Shown here in pieces: positions 45,354 through 54,961 of a DNA stretch of 64,000 nucleotides (the stretch's first letter is position 1; each line of letters opens with the position of its first letter). Source of the DNA: Lentisphaeria bacterium (GTDB lineage: Bacteria > Verrucomicrobiota > Lentisphaeria > Victivallales > Victivallaceae); contig CAAGDG010000182.1 of assembly GCA_900768515.1 (NCBI GenBank), positions 1-64,000 on the forward strand, given 5' to 3'. Under the pieces are notes generated by a model that had not been told where the DNA came from, ran no database searches, and worked only from the letters and a program-made list of their open reading frames with translations. Made by a program: the position numbers and the translations under genes.

Positions 45354-47153
45354 CTATGCCCCGCTCCCGGTGTGCCGGATCGGAATCCGGAGAGTAAAGA
45401 CACTCCCCTGCCCCGGAGTGCTCTGCACCTCGGCGCGTCCACGGTGAAGCTGGCAGACGTGTTTGACGATCGCCAGCCCCAGTCCGGTACCGCCGGCCTT
45501 GCGGCTGCGCGCCTTGTCCACCCGGTAGAACCGCTCGAAAATCCGCGGCAGATGTCCGGCCGGAATACCGCAGCCGTGATCGATCACCTCGATCACCGCC
45601 TCCTCGTTCCGCCGGGAGACCCGGACACGGACTTCCTTGCTCTCGCCGCTGTGTTTGATCGCATTGTCCACCAGGTTGAACACCGCCTGTTCGATCAGTT
45701 CGACGTCGATCTCAACGGTCGGATCCTCGACGATCTCGGCGACCAGCTTGAGTCCGGACCCCTCCGGAATCCGTGACTGCGCCAGTTCGAGCGCCGACCG
45801 CACCGGCAGCGAGATTTCGGTCGGGACCATCGTGTAACCGGTTCCGGCGGCGCGGCACTCCAGCTGGGAGAGACTCAGAATATCCTGCACCAGCGAATTG
45901 AGCCGCTCCGCGTGCAGCGAGATGATCGACATGAAGCGCGCCGCCGCCTCCGGATCGCGGATCGCGCCGTCCTGAAGCGTCTCCACCGCACCGCGGATCA
46001 CCGTCAGCGGAGTCTTGATTTCGTGGGAGACGTTCGCCACGAAATCGCTGCGGAAATTCTCAAGTTTCCGCAGCTGCGTCATGTCGTAGATCACCAGCAG
46101 CAGACCGTTGTTCGCATTCTCCGCCCACTTGAGCTGCGAGGCACGGATCCGCAACAGCTTTTCGCCGCCCGGAAGCTGAAAGGAGAACTCCCGTTCCACC
46201 GGCGTGGAATTTTTCCGGGCCTCATCCAGAAACGCCTCCAGCTCGAGGTGCCGGATCACGCCGCCGACCTCCTGCCCCAGCGGAACGCTTTCCAGCCGGA
46301 ACATCTCCCGCGCCGCCTCGTTGATATCGATGATATTCTCCTCCAGATCGAGAACGACCACCCCCTCGGCCAGGGCGGCGAAGATCGCGTCGCGTTCGCT
46401 CTTCTCGCGTGAAATCTGCCCGATCCGCGCTTTGAGTTCCTCCGCCATCCGGCTGAAACTGCAGGCGAGTTCACGCAGAGCGCCACGCTCCGGAATCGGC
46501 AGCCGGGTGTCCAGTTCGCCGTTCGCGATGCAGGCGGAGGCGCGGCAAAGCTCCCGCATCGGACGGCTGATAGTCCGGACGATCACATAGCTGAACCCGG
46601 CCGCGAACAGCGCCGTGAAAAGCACCGTCCAGAGGGTATCGACCCGCGCCTTGCGCAGAATGCGGTCAACATGATGAATTGAAAACGCAGTCCGCAGTAC
46701 ATAGTCGTGACCGTCGGCCCGCAGCGGAAGCGCGCAGTAGATCAGCCTCTCCCCGAGCGTCGCGCTGTGACGGACACTGGTGTAAAATCCGCGTCCCTCC
46801 CGGAACGCCTCCAGTGCGCCGACGATTTCGGGCCGCTGACTGTGGTTGTCCATAAGTTCGGCATTCTCGTCGGAATCGGCCAGCACCCGACCGTCAGACG
46901 CGATCACAGTGATCCGGGTCGCGGTGGCGGCGCCCTCTTCGCGGCAGAACTGCCGCAGCGCCTCCAGGTTTTTCCCGCTGATCAGCTTCGCGCATTCCCG
47001 CGAGAGCAGACGCGCCCGGGAACGCAGTTCCAGCTGCGTGCGTTCAACATAGGTCTGTTCCAGCGACTTCGACTGCTTCCAGAAAAAGCCGACCAGCCCC
47101 AGCGCGATCAGAATCAGAATCGCAGGCCATGATTGCAGCAAGGTATGTTTCAC
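45354..47153 (-). CDS. phoR: PhoR-like sensor histidine kinase
   Basis: This kinase of about 599 residues has a membrane anchor near residues 8-24 (WPAILILIALGLVGFFW), an extracytoplasmic sensor of ~140 residues and a second helix (TLWTVLFTALFAAGFSYVI). A HAMP region (RPMRELCRASACIANGELD), a PAS domain (LDLEENIIDINEAAREMF) and the HisKA box FVANVSHEIKTPLTVIRGAVE follow. The HATPase has LVDNAIKHS, DHGCGIPAGHLPRIFERFYRVD and GGTGLGLAIVKH. It pairs with the response regulator encoded 7 bases upstream; phosphate starvation is the usual PhoR signal. GTG at 47153 has AGGA upstream; a GTG at 47192 overlapping phoB is also possible. Confidence 0.92.
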   Translation of the reverse strand: MKHTLLQSWPAILILIALGLVGFFWKQSKSLEQTYVERTQLELRSRARLLSRECAKLISGKNLEALRQFCREEGAATATRITVIASDGRVLADSDENAELMDNHSQRPEIVGALEAFREGRGFYTSVRHSATLGERLIYCALPLRADGHDYVLRTAFSIHHVDRILRKARVDTLWTVLFTALFAAGFSYVIVRTISRPMRELCRASACIANGELDTRLPIPERGALRELACSFSRMAEELKARIGQISREKSERDAIFAALAEGVVVLDLEENIIDINEAAREMFRLESVPLGQEVGGVIRHLELEAFLDEARKNSTPVEREFSFQLPGGEKLLRIRASQLKWAENANNGLLLVIYDMTQLRKLENFRSDFVANVSHEIKTPLTVIRGAVETLQDGAIRDPEAAARFMSIISLHAERLNSLVQDILSLSQLECRAAGTGYTMVPTEISLPVRSALELAQSRIPEGSGLKLVAEIVEDPTVEIDVELIEQAVFNLVDNAIKHSGESKEVRVRVSRRNEEAVIEVIDHGCGIPAGHLPRIFERFYRVDKARSRKAGGTGLGLAIVKHVCQLHRGRAEVQSTPGQGSVFTLRIPIRHTGSGA

Positions 47154-47160
47154 GATCGTC

Positions 47161-47856
47161 TCAGTCCTGTGTAAAGCGGTAACCGACGCCACGGACCGTC
47201 TCGATCAGATCGGCATGGACCCCGAGCTTGCGCCGCAGACTGACCATCTGCACATCGACCGCCCGTTCCGTGACCGGGTAGTCGTCCCCCTTGACCTCGT
47301 TGACGATCTGGCCGCGGGTGTAAACCCAGCCGGGACGGCGCGCCAGCAGATAGAGAATCTCAAATTCGGAATAGGTCAGCGAAAGCGGCTGTCCTTCCAG
47401 CCGCGCCTCCCGGGTGCCGCGGTTCATCGACAGCACCCCGCGCCGGAGCGATCCGGAATCGACCTCCTCCCCGGCATGGCTGACCCGCCGCAGCACCGAA
47501 CGGATCCTGGCGATCAAGACCTTCGTGCTGAACGGCTTGGGCAGGTAATCATCGGCACCCATCTCCAATCCGATCACAATGTCGCTCTCCTCGGACTTCG
47601 CCGTCAGCATGATGATCGGAATCGCCGCGGTCCGGCTGTCGCTCTTCAGCCGGCGGCAGACCGAAAGTCCATCCATTCCCGGAAGCATCAGGTCCAGCAG
47701 AATCAAATCCGGAGCGAACTCCAGCGCGGCGGCAAGCGCCTCCTCGCCGGAATCACAGCCGCGCACCTGATCGAACCCCTCTTTGTTGAGGTTGTAGCGG
47801 ATCAGCTCCTGAATCGCCTCCTCGTCCTCAACCACCAGAATTTTCTCTTTGCTCAT
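47161..47856 (-). CDS. phoB: PhoB-like response regulator
   Basis: This 231-residue OmpR-family regulator has a receiver domain (KILVVEDEEAIQELIRYNL; phospho-acceptor Asp in LILLDLMLPGMDG; Lys in ADDYLPKPFSTKVL). A winged-helix domain follows (LTYSEFEILYLLARRPGWVYTRGQI and TERAVDVQMVSLRRKLG). It would activate phosphate-starvation genes when phosphorylated by the adjacent PhoR. The start at 47856 has GGGAGA at good spacing. Its promoter has a poor -35 and an 11-bp-spaced direct repeat upstream, as expected for self-activation. Polyphosphate genes elsewhere in the window are plausible but unproven targets. Confidence 0.94.
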   Translation of the reverse strand: MSKEKILVVEDEEAIQELIRYNLNKEGFDQVRGCDSGEEALAAALEFAPDLILLDLMLPGMDGLSVCRRLKSDSRTAAIPIIMLTAKSEESDIVIGLEMGADDYLPKPFSTKVLIARIRSVLRRVSHAGEEVDSGSLRRGVLSMNRGTREARLEGQPLSLTYSEFEILYLLARRPGWVYTRGQIVNEVKGDDYPVTERAVDVQMVSLRRKLGVHADLIETVRGVGYRFTQD

Positions 47857-47886
47857 TGCAATTGTCTCCCGTCGTAGTTTGCCCAT

Positions 47887-47940
47887 AATGTAGCCGACGG
47901 ATGTTTCGGAAGAGTGCGCGTTCGGTTAGGAATCGGTTAG
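47887..47940 (-). promoter_or_regulatory. phoB promoter with Pho-box-like direct repeat
   Basis: The -10 is TACATT (47892-47887) in the context GGCTACATTATG. The -35 region (ACTCTT) is poor. Upstream, CTAACCGA occurs twice, at 47940-47933 and 47929-47922 on the minus strand, with exact 11-base spacing, the hallmark of OmpR/PhoB-family binding sites. The repeat overlaps the cysS stop codon. Confidence 0.6.
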
Positions 47941-49352
47941 ATTCCGGCTTTCCGAAGCCGGTAGACCCCGCCCGGAGCATCCTCAATCGCATACCCCTTC
48001 GAGGCGATCAGATCGCGGAGCCGATCGCTCTCGGCAAAGTTCTTCGCTTTGCGGGCGGCGGCCCGTTCCTCGGCCAGAGAGACAATCTCCTGCGGAATCT
48101 CCGGCTCCCCGGTCTCCTCCAGCGGCAGACAGCCGATGACCCGGTCGAACTTCCGGAAGAGTTCCAGAACCCGTGCGGCACCCGCCCCGGAAAGAGCGCC
48201 GGCGTCGGCCAGCCGGTTCGCGGCGCGCTGCAGATCGAACATCGCGGCCAGCGCCCCGGAGATGTTGAGGTCATCCCCCATCGCAGCGGCGAAGGCGTTG
48301 TCCGCCTCAGCAAGGGCGGACGCGATCTCGGACCCGTCTCCGGCCGCGGAACACTCCCGCATCCGGCGGAAGAACTCCGCAAAACGCACGAGCGTATCGT
48401 GCGCCTGCTCCAGCGCGTCAAAAGTGAAGTTGAGTTTTTTGCGGTAGTGGGCGCCGATCAGAACCCAGCGGATCTCCGGCCCCTTCCACCCCTTTTCGAG
48501 CAGATCGCGCAGCGTGAAGAAGTTCCCGAGCGACTTGGACATCTTCTCGCCGTTGACCATCAGATGCGCACAATGGAGCCAGTAGTTGACCCACTTTTTC
48601 CCGGAAGCCGCCTCGCTCTGGGCGATCTCGTCCTCATGGTGCGGGAACATGTTGTCGATGCCGCCGGTGTGAATGTCAAAGTGGTCTCCGAGATATTCGC
48701 TCGACATCGCGGAGCACTCGATGTGCCAGCCGGGACGGCCCCTGCCCCAGGGACTCTCCCAGAAGACCTCGCCGTCATTCTCATCCCACGCCTTCCAGAG
48801 CGCGAAATCGGCCACGGAATCCTTGGCGTATTCGTCATTCTTGATCCGGACGCCGGAACGCTGGTTCTCGCGATCGATCTTTGCCAGTTTTCCGTAATCC
48901 GGGAACTTGTCGATGGAGAAGTAGATCGACCGGTCCTCGGCCTGGTAGGCGAATCCCTTTTCCAGCAGCACCCCGATCAGCCGCAGCATCTGCGGAATGT
49001 GATCGGTCGCGGCGGGATAGACCTCCGCCGGTTCGATGTTCAGCGTCTTGAGATCCTCAAAAAACGCCTTCTTATACCGGGCGGTAAACTCCCGCAGCGG
49101 CAGCGACGCCGCCCGGGAATCGCGGATGGTCTTGTCGTCCACGTCGGTCAGATTCATGACCTGCCGGACCCGGTAGCCGAAGTATTCGAGGGTCCTCCGC
49201 AGCAGATCCTCGAAGATATAGGCGCGGAAGTTGCCGATGTGAGCGTAGTTGTAGACAGTCGGGCCGCAGGTGTACATGCGCACTTCACCGCGGTTGATCG
49301 GCAGAAATTCTTCCACCTTGCGGTCCATCGTATTGAAAAAAGAAAGACTCAT
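47937..49352 (-). CDS. cysS: Cysteinyl-tRNA synthetase
   Basis: This 471-residue class I synthetase charges tRNA-Cys. It has [18 protein letters not shown] with the zinc Cys and the HIGH-type motif, [47 protein letters not shown] and the KMSKS motif [14 protein letters not shown]. The C-terminal anticodon-binding part ends [13 protein letters not shown]. The start at 49352 ([12 protein letters not shown]) has AGGGG upstream and lies downstream of a good promoter; an ORF start at 49421 would be upstream of that promoter's -10 and can be excluded. Length is standard. Confidence 0.97.
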   Translation of the reverse strand: MSLSFFNTMDRKVEEFLPINRGEVRMYTCGPTVYNYAHIGNFRAYIFEDLLRRTLEYFGYRVRQVMNLTDVDDKTIRDSRAASLPLREFTARYKKAFFEDLKTLNIEPAEVYPAATDHIPQMLRLIGVLLEKGFAYQAEDRSIYFSIDKFPDYGKLAKIDRENQRSGVRIKNDEYAKDSVADFALWKAWDENDGEVFWESPWGRGRPGWHIECSAMSSEYLGDHFDIHTGGIDNMFPHHEDEIAQSEAASGKKWVNYWLHCAHLMVNGEKMSKSLGNFFTLRDLLEKGWKGPEIRWVLIGAHYRKKLNFTFDALEQAHDTLVRFAEFFRRMRECSAAGDGSEIASALAEADNAFAAAMGDDLNISGALAAMFDLQRAANRLADAGALSGAGAARVLELFRKFDRVIGCLPLEETGEPEIPQEIVSLAEERAAARKAKNFAESDRLRDLIASKGYAIEDAPGGVYRLRKAGI

Positions 49353-49400
49353 TCCGGATTCCCCTGTGATGAATGGATGAAACCAATTTGCACTTTTCAT

Positions 49401-49428
49401 AATGTAGCCGGAGAGCGGCATTTTGCAA
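49401..49428 (-). promoter_or_regulatory. Predicted promoter for cysS
   Basis: On the minus strand, TTGCAA (49428-49423), a 16-base spacer and TACATT (49406-49401) within GGCTACATTATG, the same 12-base string found at the phoB -10. Confidence 0.58.
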
Positions 49429-49454
49429 AACCGGTTGTCCGATTTTCCGCAAAC

Positions 49455-51851
49455 TTATTCGCGGACGGTCCGCTCCTGCGCACGCCAGGCGCGGATCGCA
49501 TCCAGAAACGCCGGAAGCACCGTCCGCGCCTTGACCGGGCCAATTCCCTTCAACTCCCGTGCCTCCGCCACCGTCAACGGCTGTTTTGCCGCCAGCTGTT
49601 CGAGCGTCTCATTGGTCAGGATTCCGTAGAGCGGCACCCCGCGGCGCGCCGCCAGCTGTGCGCGGAGCGCGGCAAGCCGTTCGTAAAGCGAGCTCCGCTC
49701 CGGATCGAAACTGGAAAAGGAGGCCGGTTTCTCCGAGACCGCGCGGGCCGGATGCTTCCGCTTCCCGCCCCCCCGCGCCTGCGACTCCGGCGCGGGCAGT
49801 TCAAGTTCCGGAACCGCGCGGCAGAACAGAACCTCCCGCCCCGCGGCAAGAAGTTCGAGACAGGGATAGTCGCCGCGATCCACCCGGCCGAGACACCCGG
49901 CCTTCTCCAGCGCGCGGATATAGCTCATCACCCGGTTCTGCCGGAGGCCGCGCAACTGGCCGAAATGGGGCGAAAGGTGAAGGCCGCGCCCCGTGATGTC
50001 GGCACTCATCGAACCACAGAGAATCTGGCTGATCTTGCCCGCGCCGAGCCGCCCGTCAAACGATTCGACCGCCTCCAGAATTGCCAGGACCGCATCCAGC
50101 TCTTCGCCGGTGATCCGGCGCAATTCCGCGGTTTCGGCAGCGCGTCCGGCGCAGTTGTCGCAGCTTCCGCAGCGCCAGGAAGTCACATCCTCTCCAAAAT
50201 ACGAGATCAGCGCCGCCTGCCGGCAACCGCGTCCCTTCGCATAAGAAATCACCTCATCGAGCCGGGCAAGTTCAAACTCCCGCTTCCGTTCCAGCTCGTC
50301 AAAGTCGAAGATCACCTCGCTCTCTTCCGGATGCAGAAGTTCCGTGGAACGGCCCGCAAACGGCACGCTCCACTCCAGACAGACGCCGGAGAGGGCGCCG
50401 AGCACCCGCCGGGTCTGCTCGGGAGTGAGCCCGGCAACCGCGGAAAGCTCCTCCACCGTAAACTGACGCGGTTCGCGCCAGTCGCCGCCGTAACGACTCA
50501 AACAGCGATTCACGAACCGGGAACGCTGGGTCTTCTCGGCGGCATGTTCTTCCAGCAATTGCGCCGGATCCCCGGTGAACCGCAGCAGTCCGCAGCCGCC
50601 GCGCCGGAACCCTCGCTCGACCAGACCGGCCTGTTCAAGGATTCCCATCGCGGCGGAGAGCTGGCTCTCGCTGCGCGCTCCGGATACCAGCGGAACCAAC
50701 TCCCCCAGCGTCATCTCCAGCGTCGTGGTATGGCGCTCCGCCGCCAATGCCCGCAGCACCCGGTAGAGCGAACGAACCAACTCCGGCGGCGGATTGCTCA
50801 AATCAATCAGAAACTCCTGCACAAACCGGTCGCGATAGGCGTAGAGCAGCACGCAGTCGGCCGCCTCCCCGTCCCGTCCGGCCCGTCCGGCCTCCTGGTA
50901 GTAGGCCTCCAGCGAACCGGGCAGATTGAAGTGAATTACCTGCCGAACGTCGGGCCGGTCGATCCCCATGCCGAAAGCGTTGGTGGCGGCGAGGACCGGA
51001 CAAGGGTCGTTCATGAAACGCTCCTGCGCCTCTTCCCGATCGGCGTCGGACATTCCGGCATGGTAGCCGATCGCGCCGAGTTCGGCGGTAAGCAGCTCCA
51101 CTCCACGCCGGGTCGACGTGTAGATGATGGTCGGCTTCCGCTGCTTCAAAAGTCCGGCAACCGCCTGGAGCTTGCTCTCGTCACTGGAACACTCCCGCAC
51201 CGAAAACGCAAGGTTCGGCCGCTTGAATCCGGCCACCAGCATCTCCATCTCCGGCCGGTGCAGCTGGGTCCGGATGTCTTCGCGCACCGTCGGAGTGGCG
51301 GTCGCGGTGAAGGCGCACACCTGCGGAATCCGGAAACGGTCGGCGAACTCCCCCAGCCGCCGGTAGGAGGGACGGAAATCATGCCCCCACTGACTGATGC
51401 AGTGCGCCTCATCCACTACCAGCCGCGTCGGAGGATTCCGCAGGAGAAATTCCGCAAAGAAGTCGGTCTGAAACCGCTCCGGCGCCACGTACAGCAGCTT
51501 GACTTCCCCGCGCGCCGCCCGTTCGGCCGCCAGCCGCTGCTCCCCGAACGGAACCGTGCTGTTGATGTATGCGGCGGGAATCCCCTTCTCGCGGAGCGCG
51601 TCGACCTGGTCCTTCATCAGCGAGATCAGCGGAGAAACCACGATTCCGTAACCGGGCTGCATCAGAATCGGAAGCTGATAGCAGAGCGACTTTCCGGCAC
51701 CGGTCGGCATGATCACGCAGAGATCGCGTCCGGCAAGGATGGCTTCCACGATCTCCTGCTGAAAATCCAGAAACCGGTCAAATCCGAAAAAGTACCGGAG
51801 CGCCTCCGGCACGGAGTCCATCTCTCTCATCGCGGAATCTTCATTCTTCAA
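49455..51851 (-). CDS. recQ: ATP-dependent DNA helicase RecQ
   Basis: This 798-residue superfamily 2 helicase unwinds DNA 3' to 5' in recombination and repair. It has the Q-motif region [21 protein letters not shown], Walker [15 protein letters not shown], the DEAH box [33 protein letters not shown], and motif [19 protein letters not shown]. The zinc site ends in WRCGSCDNC, and a C-terminal HRDC domain is present ([21 protein letters not shown]). It is longer than E. coli RecQ (about 610), with extra sequence between the zinc domain and the HRDC. The start is TTG at 51851, overlapping the upstream stop as TTGA; ATG 51830 is an alternative. Confidence 0.94.
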   Translation of the reverse strand: MKNEDSAMREMDSVPEALRYFFGFDRFLDFQQEIVEAILAGRDLCVIMPTGAGKSLCYQLPILMQPGYGIVVSPLISLMKDQVDALREKGIPAAYINSTVPFGEQRLAAERAARGEVKLLYVAPERFQTDFFAEFLLRNPPTRLVVDEAHCISQWGHDFRPSYRRLGEFADRFRIPQVCAFTATATPTVREDIRTQLHRPEMEMLVAGFKRPNLAFSVRECSSDESKLQAVAGLLKQRKPTIIYTSTRRGVELLTAELGAIGYHAGMSDADREEAQERFMNDPCPVLAATNAFGMGIDRPDVRQVIHFNLPGSLEAYYQEAGRAGRDGEAADCVLLYAYRDRFVQEFLIDLSNPPPELVRSLYRVLRALAAERHTTTLEMTLGELVPLVSGARSESQLSAAMGILEQAGLVERGFRRGGCGLLRFTGDPAQLLEEHAAEKTQRSRFVNRCLSRYGGDWREPRQFTVEELSAVAGLTPEQTRRVLGALSGVCLEWSVPFAGRSTELLHPEESEVIFDFDELERKREFELARLDEVISYAKGRGCRQAALISYFGEDVTSWRCGSCDNCAGRAAETAELRRITGEELDAVLAILEAVESFDGRLGAGKISQILCGSMSADITGRGLHLSPHFGQLRGLRQNRVMSYIRALEKAGCLGRVDRGDYPCLELLAAGREVLFCRAVPELELPAPESQARGGGKRKHPARAVSEKPASFSSFDPERSSLYERLAALRAQLAARRGVPLYGILTNETLEQLAAKQPLTVAEARELKGIGPVKARTVLPAFLDAIRAWRAQERTVRE

Positions 51852-53437
51852 CGCTTTCGCGTGAGCGGATTGTAACGCTCCGCCCGGCGGACAAGCTTCT
51901 CATCGTTCCAGAAGGTTTTCAAATCGGCGGAAAGCCGGGCCAGGTCGACCCCTTTCCAGGCGGCGGCATCCGCCGCCGCCGCGTCGCCGCTCTCCAGCAA
52001 CGTATCGTAATACGTGCGGAGAATCGAACCGTATTTTGCCGCGTTGCCGTCCACCATGCACCCTTTCATCAGGTAAAAGCAGAGGGCCCGGGCCAGTTGA
52101 TAGTTCCCGGAGAGATTTTTCTCGTCGTAAAAGCCGTCCCGGTCCAGCTTGATCAGAGCCGCGACATCCGGCGTCCCGTTCCGGAACATCGGCAGGATTT
52201 CCCGCTTGGCCAGCTCCGGCAGATCGATCGATGGCCGGGAGCCCCGGAAATCGATCCCCTCGAAAAACTGCGCCATTCCCTCGTTGAACCACATCGAAGG
52301 CATCACCTCGCCGATCGCATAGTGCAGATACTGGTGGAAACCTTCGTGAAACGCATTCTGCAAGAGCACCATCTGCTGATAGACCTCCGGAATCCGGTCG
52401 TCGAGCGGAGAGATCACCAGTTCCTGAGTCCGGGGAGACCAGAGCGCCCCCGACCACTGCATATCGCCGCCGATGTAGGCGAGGTATTCGGAACGGTCGT
52501 TGAACACCCGGACCACACTGACCGCGCGGGGTTCCTCCTTCATCGGGAAAAAGAGGGGGTAGACATCGGCCCTGGCCCGTTCGAGATCATCGCGGAGCCG
52601 CAGCATCGTCCGCTTGTCCTTCTGGTTGGAAACGAAAATGTAGTTTTCCGTTTCCATGTACCACCAGTCGCGGAAGTTCCGGATGTTGTCGATCACCCGG
52701 CTCCGGCTCGCCTCATACTCGGGAGAACGTTCCTTCCGGAACCGGCTGCTTCCCCATCCGGTCTGAAGCCGTTTGTCATCCTTTTTCGGAATCGAAAAAG
52801 TCATCGACCCGAGCGACTGGCGCACCGCCCGGTCAAACTGTTCGCGTGTTTCGGTGCCGGCGAAATCGTACAGTACGAAAATCCGACGGTTCCGGTCGCT
52901 GCCGGGAGTCAGCAGATAAGCGATCCGGGTCGTTTTCGGGTCCGGCGATTCCAGAAGATACTCCACCGCGGAAGCTCCGAACAGGGATGGTTTGTTCTTG
53001 CCCAACCCCAGAACTTTGCTTCCGCTGAATTCCGAAATCCATTGAGAGAGTTTCTCATCGGAGAGCATGGTCTTGAGAGGCGTGTATTTCTGCTGCAGCT
53101 CGGCTTCGGTTGCGAAAGAACCCCCGCCGGTCGGCGCATAAAAGATGTTGCCGATCTGGATTCTGGCCTGGTCGTTTCCCCAGACTCCGGCGCTCTGGCG
53201 GAACCGCCACCATTCCAGCTCCGAGAGGAGCTTGGTTCCGTCGTTGCGGATCGCCCGGAATCCCGGCATCGACAACGGCATCGCTTTCATGTCGCGAAAT
53301 ACCTTGAACCGCATCCCGAGCGACGGAAGAGAAATCAGGGGGCCGAGGGTAATTGCAGTATTGACCGCGGCCGCCGCGGGCAGAATTGCCGCCGCGGACA
53401 CAATCAGAATTGCCAGAAACCGTCCTGCTGTTTTCAT
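51848..53437 (-). CDS. Secreted gluzincin-like (peptidase MA / DUF1570-type) protein
   Basis: This 529-residue protein begins with a Sec signal peptide ([20 protein letters not shown], cleavage after AAAA). The C-terminal part has a gluzincin zinc site: [21 protein letters not shown] gives an HExxH-like HEGFH, and about 16 residues on [15 protein letters not shown] supplies the third ligand Glu. This is the layout of peptidase-MA/DUF1570 proteins common in PVC bacteria. A middle stretch [21 protein letters not shown] resembles their conserved lead-in. The middle Glu of HExxH is Gly here (HEGFH keeps Glu at position 2), which needs care. The start has GAGGAGGG upstream. It is coupled to recQ by TTGA. 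Function unknown. Confidence 0.8.
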   Translation of the reverse strand: MKTAGRFLAILIVSAAAILPAAAAVNTAITLGPLISLPSLGMRFKVFRDMKAMPLSMPGFRAIRNDGTKLLSELEWWRFRQSAGVWGNDQARIQIGNIFYAPTGGGSFATEAELQQKYTPLKTMLSDEKLSQWISEFSGSKVLGLGKNKPSLFGASAVEYLLESPDPKTTRIAYLLTPGSDRNRRIFVLYDFAGTETREQFDRAVRQSLGSMTFSIPKKDDKRLQTGWGSSRFRKERSPEYEASRSRVIDNIRNFRDWWYMETENYIFVSNQKDKRTMLRLRDDLERARADVYPLFFPMKEEPRAVSVVRVFNDRSEYLAYIGGDMQWSGALWSPRTQELVISPLDDRIPEVYQQMVLLQNAFHEGFHQYLHYAIGEVMPSMWFNEGMAQFFEGIDFRGSRPSIDLPELAKREILPMFRNGTPDVAALIKLDRDGFYDEKNLSGNYQLARALCFYLMKGCMVDGNAAKYGSILRTYYDTLLESGDAAAADAAAWKGVDLARLSADLKTFWNDEKLVRRAERYNPLTRKR

Positions 53438-53506
53438 CTTCCCTCCTCTCGTCGTCATTTTTCGCAACCGCATGAAAATTACGCAACATGGAACAATTAA
53501 GGACAT

Positions 53507-53869
53507 CTGCGGCAACATGTTCCATCATACCGACTCTCATGCCGACCTTCCTGTCCCGCGAAATCAGGGGGGCCGGGGGAAATCCCCCGGCGGGACAAGG
53601 CCGCCTCCGGCAACACGTCCCGTCACCCTCGAGTCTCGTGCTGACTTTCTTTTCCCGCGAAATCAGGGGGGCCGGGGGAATCCCCGGCGGGGCAAGGCCA
53701 CCACCGGCGGCACGTCCCGTCACCCTCGATTCTCGTGCTGACTTTCTTTTCCCGCGAAATCAAGGGGGGCCAGGGGAATCCCCGGCGGGACAAAGCCGCC
53801 TCCGACGGCACGTCCCGTTATTCCGCTTTTCTTTGCTGACTTTCTTTTCTCGCGAAAAGAAAGTCAGCG
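53507..53869. repeat. Tandem repeat of about 98 bp, roughly 3.5 copies, ending in a perfect palindrome
   Basis: Units begin at 53541, 53640, 53737 and 53835 (periods 99, 97 and 98), each with GCYGACYTTCYTKTCYCGCG. A half unit at 53507-53540 precedes them. Each complete unit holds a hairpin of the type CCGGGGGAAATCCCCCGG. The last copy ends as a perfect 15-bp inverted repeat, GCTGACTTTCTTTTC / GAAAAGAAAGTCAGC (53835-53868), which contains the stop codon of kdgK. The repeat fills most of the 426-base gap between the secreted gluzincin-like gene and kdgK. An open frame running through the repeats (53488-53898) is just repeat translation. Confidence 0.85.
53835..53868 (-). terminator. Palindrome overlapping the kdgK stop codon
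   Basis: A 15-bp perfect stem with a TCGC loop. On the minus strand it reads GCTGACTTTCTTTTC first, so the kdgK TGA stop (53866-53864) lies in its 5' arm. It probably ends or stabilises the eda-kdgK transcript. Confidence 0.55.
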
Positions 53870-54958
53870 GTCGACGCGGGCGCCGCCGCCCTTCATGAGT
53901 TTTTTAACTTCCTCGAGAGTCGCCATCGAGGTGTCGCCCGGCGTGGTCATGGCGAGAGCGCCATGAGCGGCACCGCAATTGACTGCAAAATCGATATCGC
54001 CGGTAGTGATAAGGCCGTAAATCAACCCGGAAGCGAAACTGTCGCCGCCGCCGACGCGGTCAAAGATCTCCAGATTGGGCCGATTGACGGCCTCGGCGAA
54101 TTTGCCGTCCTTCCATGCGATGGCGCCCCAGTCATTGACGGAAGCGGACTTGACCGCGCGGAGGGTGGTTGCGACGACCTGGAAATTGGGATAAGCTTTT
54201 ACTGCGCGTTCGATCATGGCCCGGAAACTTGCGGTGTCGAGCTTGCTCAAGTTGGCGTCGACGCCTTCGACTTCGAGGCCGAGGCAAGCGGTGAAATCCT
54301 CTTCGTTTCCGATCATCACGTCGACATATTTGGCGAGTTCGCGATTGACTTCGCGAGCGCGTTCGACGCCGCCGATGCTCTTCCAGAGGCTGGGCCGGTA
54401 ATTGAGATCGTAACTGGTTACGGTTCCATACTTTTTAGCGCATTTGAGCGCTTCGATGACGACATCGGGAGTGGTATCGGAAAGAGCGGCGAAGATTCCG
54501 CCGGTGTGGAAATGGCGGACGCCCTGTTTTCCGAAGATCTCCTCCCAGTCGATTTCGCCGGCCTTGAGCTGAGAGACGGCGGTATTGCCGCGGTCGGAGC
54601 AGCTTTTGGCGCCGCGGCATCCGAAGCCGCGTTCGACGAAGTTGAGTCCGTTGCGGACGGTACGGCCGACGCCGTCGAAGGGGACCCAGCGGATGTAATT
54701 GGTATCGACGCCGCCCTGAAGGATGAAGTCCTCGATGAGGCGTCCGATCGGGTTGTCTGCGAAAGCGGTGACGACAGCGGTCCGGAGGCCGAAGCAGCGG
54801 CGGAGACCGCGGGCGACGTTGTATTCGCCGCCGCCTTCCCAGGCGGTGAACTGGCGGGCGGTATGGATTCGTCCCTCGCCGGGATCGAGTCGAAGCATGA
54901 TTTCGCCGAGACTGACCTCGTCGTAACGGCAGGATTCAGCGGATTTGTACTGAAGCAT
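53864..54958 (-). CDS. kdgK: 2-keto-3-deoxygluconate kinase (PfkB family)
   Basis: This 364-residue sugar kinase phosphorylates 2-keto-3-deoxygluconate to KDPG, the step before Eda. PfkB features are EIMLRLDPGEGRIHTARQF, the glycine-rich WEGGGEYNVARGL, VTSYDLNYRPSLWKS and the catalytic RVGGGDSFASGLIYGL with the anion-hole Gly and base Asp. It is longer than the usual ~310 residues because of a mid-protein insert with several Cys (GFGCRGAKSCSDRG). GGAAGGAAAATAAAA precedes the ATG. It starts 3 bases after the eda stop. Codons ending in C (CTC, GTC, CGC) dominate more than in neighbouring genes, which may reflect high expression or separate origin. Confidence 0.92.
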   Translation of the reverse strand: MLQYKSAESCRYDEVSLGEIMLRLDPGEGRIHTARQFTAWEGGGEYNVARGLRRCFGLRTAVVTAFADNPIGRLIEDFILQGGVDTNYIRWVPFDGVGRTVRNGLNFVERGFGCRGAKSCSDRGNTAVSQLKAGEIDWEEIFGKQGVRHFHTGGIFAALSDTTPDVVIEALKCAKKYGTVTSYDLNYRPSLWKSIGGVERAREVNRELAKYVDVMIGNEEDFTACLGLEVEGVDANLSKLDTASFRAMIERAVKAYPNFQVVATTLRAVKSASVNDWGAIAWKDGKFAEAVNRPNLEIFDRVGGGDSFASGLIYGLITTGDIDFAVNCGAAHGALAMTTPGDTSMATLEEVKKLMKGGGARVDR

Positions 54959-54961
54959 TTT

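Noticed and set aside
47901..51875. An open frame of 1324 codons on the plus strand, antisense to cysS and recQ.
   Set aside because: The opposite strand carries two clear housekeeping enzymes with all catalytic motifs. The antisense frame is rich in Arg/His/Pro with no domain pattern, a side effect of GC-rich codon use that avoids stop complements.
53507..53869. Possible CRISPR array.
   Set aside because: Units are about 98 bases, similar along their whole length rather than short repeats with unique spacers, and no cas gene is present.
53488..53898. A 136-codon frame with repeated FLSREIRGAGG-type text.
   Set aside because: It is translation of the intergenic tandem repeat. It has no ribosome site and is interrupted in phase between copies.
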